The notes under the pieces are model-generated. The model was not told the DNA's origin. It made no database searches and worked only from the letters and a program-made list of their open reading frames with translations. From contig JAZSOH010000022.1 of NCBI GenBank assembly GCA_045536815.1, positions 1 to 34,320 on the forward strand: 34,320 nt of DNA, in the 5' to 3' direction. Shown in pieces: positions 32,729-34,320 of the stretch; within the stretch, counting starts at the first letter, position 1, and each line of letters begins with the position of its first letter. The stretch comes from UMGS1279 sp045536815 (lineage in GTDB: Bacteria; Bacillota; Clostridia; Oscillospirales; Acutalibacteraceae). The position numbers and the translations under genes are program-made.

Positions 32729-32757
32729 ATTATAGCTTCTCAGGCCATCCTCTGCAA
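32729..32757 (-). promoter_or_regulatory. Promoter of the glycoside hydrolase gene
   Basis: On the minus strand TTGCAG (32757-32752) and TATAAT (32734-32729), 17 nt apart, about 90 bp before the start. The leader has a CGCAA/TTTGCG hairpin. Confidence 0.7.
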
Positions 32758-32901
32758 TCACAAATTTTCATAAAATTCAAATTTATGGTCTGCCGGCGGT
32801 ATGTACAGCCCCTTTAGCACCCGCAAAGCGCCGAGCCGGTCCCTTCTGCCTTGCCGCCGCAGATACACTTGCAGAAAGAGAAATGCGTCATTTTTCCCGA
32901 A
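32758..32901 (-). pseudogene. Possible gene remnant with foreign composition
   Basis: A 47-codon open stretch without a start reads FGKNDAFLFLQVYLRRQGRR and later LYIPPADHKFEFYENL before its stop. Most of it (about 32790-32880) is clearly richer in G+C and in G/C-ending codons than the neighbouring genes. I do not recognise the family. The stop lies against the promoter of the hydrolase gene. It may be the last piece of a lost gene or simply a chance frame; the composition change is the firmer observation. Confidence 0.3.
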
Positions 32902-32970
32902 TCAGAAGATAACCTCGCAACTTGATTTGTAAGTAATCACACATAGATGGACGGGCAGGTAGAAAGAAAA

Positions 32971-33000
32971 AGCAGGTATCAAATCACTTTGATACCTGCT
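32971..33000. terminator. Perfect 13-bp hairpin, terminator-like on the minus strand
   Basis: AGCAGGTATCAAA (32971-32983) and TTTGATACCTGCT (32988-33000) with loop TCAC. On the minus strand it is followed by TTTTTCTTTC. It would end transcripts coming from the lysS side. The stretch 32902-33122 contains no gene. Confidence 0.75.
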
Positions 33001-33046
33001 AAAACTTTGTTTAACTGTCATGCGCCGTCAGGAAAACTTCGGGCAC

Positions 33047-33068
33047 TGTGGGTAGATCGTGGGTAAAA
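33047..33068 (+). repeat. Paired GTGGGTA motifs outside the distal lysS copy
   Basis: TGTGGGTA (33047-33054) and GTGGGTAAAA (33059-33068) closely resemble the pair TGTGGTA (33274-33280) / TGTGGTAAA (33285-33293) inside the lysS-linked element. This suggests that the DNA left of 33123 is the end of a second, related, decayed element. Confidence 0.5.
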
Positions 33069-33122
33069 TGTCTGTTTTACCGCTTTGATAACCCTGAAAA
33101 ACGTTGGTATTACTGGACTTTC

Positions 33123-33149
33123 TTAGTCCAACGGCTTCATTGTGGGGAA
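33123..33149 (-). repeat. Distal att-like copy of the lysS 3' end
   Basis: On the minus strand these 27 bases encode FPTMKPLD and a TAA stop, the C-terminus of lysyl-tRNA synthetase, but no gene leads into them. They match the true lysS end at 34234-34260 at 23 of 27 positions, in the same orientation. Three of the four differences are silent at the third codon position; the fourth is also silent (CTG/TTG). Confidence 0.85.
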
Positions 33150-33182
33150 TGGTAAAAACTAAAGAATTTTCTGCTTTATAAG

Positions 33183-33261
33183 TTCTTATAACTTTTTATA
33201 ACTTCTCTTTTGCAATCGCCCAAAATCATTTTTCTTATATCTTCTTATAATTTCTTATAAT
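33183..33261 (+). repeat. 10-bp TTCTTATAAC-type iterons, left end of the lysS element
   Basis: Exact 10-bp spacing: two units at 33183-33202 and three at 33232-33261, all TTCTTATA-like in the same orientation. The same unit recurs four times at the other end. Confidence 0.8.
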
Positions 33262-33293
33262 TTGGTTGAAATCTGTGGTAGAATTGTGGTAAA

Positions 33294-34067
33294 TTACTTT
33301 TTCTTAAATACCTTTTTAAACCAGCCAATGATTATACCCAACAGATTTGCAACCTTTGGCATCGTGTTTGTTTCATTCAACAGGTTGGCCAATTCAACGT
33401 AAGCAACCGGACCTTTGAAAAACCATTTTACATAATAAGACCATACTTCTTTCCAATTAAGGTATTTCTTTATCTTTTGCCACATTAGTATTAACCAGTA
33501 AGGGAAAAATGCTATTTCGATAACACAGCATATCGTCACTAACACAACCACAAGTGGAATCACACCAACCGGTGCTGAAAGTATAACCAAGAAACAGCAT
33601 CCAAAACCAATCCAAGACGCTCCAATAAGCGGAGTTAACCAAAAAGCATTGATAAAAATCTTTAAAATTGGCCACAACAATGCAAATATCGCACCAATGA
33701 CAACAAAGACCAAACTAAACAGAGTAGACAAACAGCCCGTATCAGAACTGTCGCTTGAGGAATATGTAGTTGTGCTTGAAGTATTATTGTTTTCTCTATA
33801 GGAATAATCGTTTTCTTTATTCCTTTGCTCTTCTTCATACTCACGCCGCTGCTCTTCTACATGTTCTTCAACGCGTTCATCAACATCTTTTTTATATGCT
33901 GCCACCTTTTCTCGAACTTCACTATCCATATAGGGGCATTCTAAGCAACGGTTTTTGTTTGTACAATATGTATCAAAATCATAACTGCTTAAATAATCGT
34001 TAGGCAGATTTTGGCAACGCCATTGACTTCCATCCCACCAATATCTGGGGCATCTAAAATCACTCAT
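33294..34067 (-). CDS. Cys-rich N-terminal, multi-spanning membrane protein of unknown function
   Basis: A 257-residue protein. Residues 1-46 carry C6, C18, C35, C41 and C44 with WWDGSQWRCQN and CLECPYM, perhaps a small metal-binding or disulphide module. About 50-92 is a strongly charged coiled-coil-like helix rich in Glu/Arg, and 93-110 is a Ser/Thr linker. Three or four membrane segments fill about 112-197, and the C-terminus is basic (KKVFKKK). I do not recognise the family. GGAGG lies 8 nt before the ATG, and the gene has its own promoter. It is the only gene between the two lysS-end repeats, so it is the cargo of that element. Confidence 0.75.
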   Translation of the reverse strand: MSDFRCPRYWWDGSQWRCQNLPNDYLSSYDFDTYCTNKNRCLECPYMDSEVREKVAAYKKDVDERVEEHVEEQRREYEEEQRNKENDYSYRENNNTSSTTTYSSSDSSDTGCLSTLFSLVFVVIGAIFALLWPILKIFINAFWLTPLIGASWIGFGCCFLVILSAPVGVIPLVVVLVTICCVIEIAFFPYWLILMWQKIKKYLNWKEVWSYYVKWFFKGPVAYVELANLLNETNTMPKVANLLGIIIGWFKKVFKKK

Positions 34068-34096
34068 TAATATTCCTCCTTTTTGAGATTTTCTCC

Positions 34097-34125
34097 ATTA
34101 TAAGCCAATTGTCACAAAAATACAA
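34097..34125 (-). promoter_or_regulatory. Promoter of the membrane-protein cargo gene
   Basis: On the minus strand TTGTAT (34125-34120) and a perfect TATAAT (34102-34097), 17 nt apart, 30 bp before the start codon. Confidence 0.7.
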
Positions 34126-34129
34126 CAAA

Positions 34130-34158
34130 AACGGTCTATGGATTTTCCATAGTCCGTT
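34130..34158 (-). terminator. Intrinsic terminator downstream of lysS, inside the element
   Basis: AACGG-x-CTATGGA pairs with TCCATAG-x-CCGTT (12 bp, one A/A mismatch, short A loop) and is followed on the minus strand by TTTTTGTTG. It insulates the cargo gene from lysS transcription. Confidence 0.85.
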
Positions 34159-34196
34159 ATCTTTTGGTAAAACTGTGGTAAGAAGATTTTTGAAAG

Positions 34197-34236
34197 TTCT
34201 TATATCTTCTTATACGTTCTTATAACTTGTTATTTA
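34197..34236 (+). repeat. Four 10-bp iterons at the right end of the lysS element
   Basis: Four consecutive 10-bp units (TTCTTATATC, TTCTTATACG, TTCTTATAAC, TTGTTATTTA) run directly into the lysS stop codon. They have the same unit and orientation as at 33183-33261. Confidence 0.82.
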
Positions 34237-34260
34237 GTCCAGGGGTTTCATCGTGGGGAA
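34234..34260 (-). repeat. Proximal att-like copy at the lysS 3' end
   Basis: The last nine codons of lysS (FPTMKPLD and stop), matching 33123-33149 at 23 of 27 bases in the same orientation. Together they mark the two junctions of the inserted element. Confidence 0.85.
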
Positions 34261-34320
34261 CAGGATAACTTCGCGGATGGTATCGGCGCCGGTGAGGAGC
34301 ATCACACAGCGGTCGATGCC
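34234..34320 (-). CDS. lysS: Lysyl-tRNA synthetase, C-terminal 28 residues (gene runs off the window)
   Basis: In frame from the window edge the minus strand reads GIDRCVMLLTGADTIREVIL, then FPTMKPLD and stop. This is the class II motif 3 (G-I-D-R) and the near-invariant end of bacterial LysRS (LLFPTMKPLD-type). Codons end almost only in G or C (GGC, ATC, GAC, CTC, ACC), unlike aspS, prfC and other genes here. This raises the possibility of a transferred lysS or of a join to other DNA. The gene is otherwise outside the window. Confidence 0.93.
   Translation of the reverse strand, partial: GIDRCVMLLTGADTIREVILFPTMKPLD

Larger units (their letters stand above)
33123..34260. mobile_element. Satellite-like mini-element integrated at the 3' end of lysS
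   Basis: The 1.1-kb unit lies between two direct copies of the lysS 3' end. Inside each end are 10-bp TTCTTATA iterons and TGTGGTA motifs, as expected for core plus arm-type sites of a tyrosine recombinase. The proximal copy keeps lysS intact, the usual outcome when an element integrates into a gene end. Its only gene encodes a Cys-rich membrane protein. There is no integrase, excisionase or replication gene, so any movement would need a recombinase from elsewhere. Confidence 0.65.

Overview
The window looks like chromosome of a low-G+C, probably spore-forming anaerobe of the class Clostridia. An Oscillospiraceae/Acutalibacteraceae-like gut or rumen lineage fits, but this is inferred from gene content and not tested by phylogeny. 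The pointers are a SCIFF peptide with its radical SAM maturase, a Rex repressor, GerW (YtfJ) beside a DUF2953 protein, a PadR-DUF1700-DUF4097 operon, a BspA-type leucine-rich-repeat surface protein and an FHA-fused SEDS protein paired with a class B PBP. The housekeeping DNA is A+T-rich with strong SD sites and canonical sigma-A promoters.

Layout. 1-66: initiator tRNA-Met, cut by the window edge. 221-6137 (minus): a cell-wall pair (class B PBP and FHA-SEDS polymerase), prfC and an SGNH hydrolase. 6405-13234 (plus): minD-like, mgsA, aspS, aconitase, NADP-isocitrate dehydrogenase and rex, which couple an oxidative TCA arm to a redox-sensing regulator. 13243-13430: tRNA-Arg(CCT) with promoter and terminator. 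13435-15600: accessory island holding iteron-like repeats, a predicted structured RNA with its own promoter and terminator, and an A+T-rich TPR-protein gene. 15670-17571: PadR operon. 17617-21882: a large secreted LRR/Cys-rich protein. 21971-24995: scfA-scfB and a PLP-dependent decarboxylase. 25072-25253: a deletion scar fusing an ABC-permease start to a histidine-kinase end. 25365-29550 (minus): plsC-like acyltransferase, AEC transporter, DUF2953, gerW and a GT2 glycosyltransferase. 29676-32639 (minus): a large GH106-like glycoside hydrolase. 32758-34320: a mosaic region ending in the 3' end of lysS.

The most unusual parts are two small accessory units that carry no recombinase. At the right edge, 33123-34260 is bounded by two direct copies of the lysS 3' end. 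Each end has 10-bp iterons and TGTGGTA-type motifs, and the only gene inside encodes a Cys-rich membrane protein. This is what an integrated but non-autonomous (satellite) element would look like. The second unit, behind tRNA-Arg, combines a ~150-nt hairpin RNA, a UUCG-capped terminator and a TPR protein, with a 22-bp near-identical direct repeat on both sides. Its RNA-terminator-protein order resembles RNA-protein defence or toxin-antitoxin modules, but the protein is no recognised toxin, so its function is open.

Other points of note: a SCIFF peptide lacking the usual Thr after its fifth core Cys, a MinD that ends before its membrane-targeting helix, an FHA domain without the canonical phospho-binding Ser, and a G+C-rich lysS end unlike the rest of the window. 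All functional calls come from reading the sequence and family knowledge; no database search was run.
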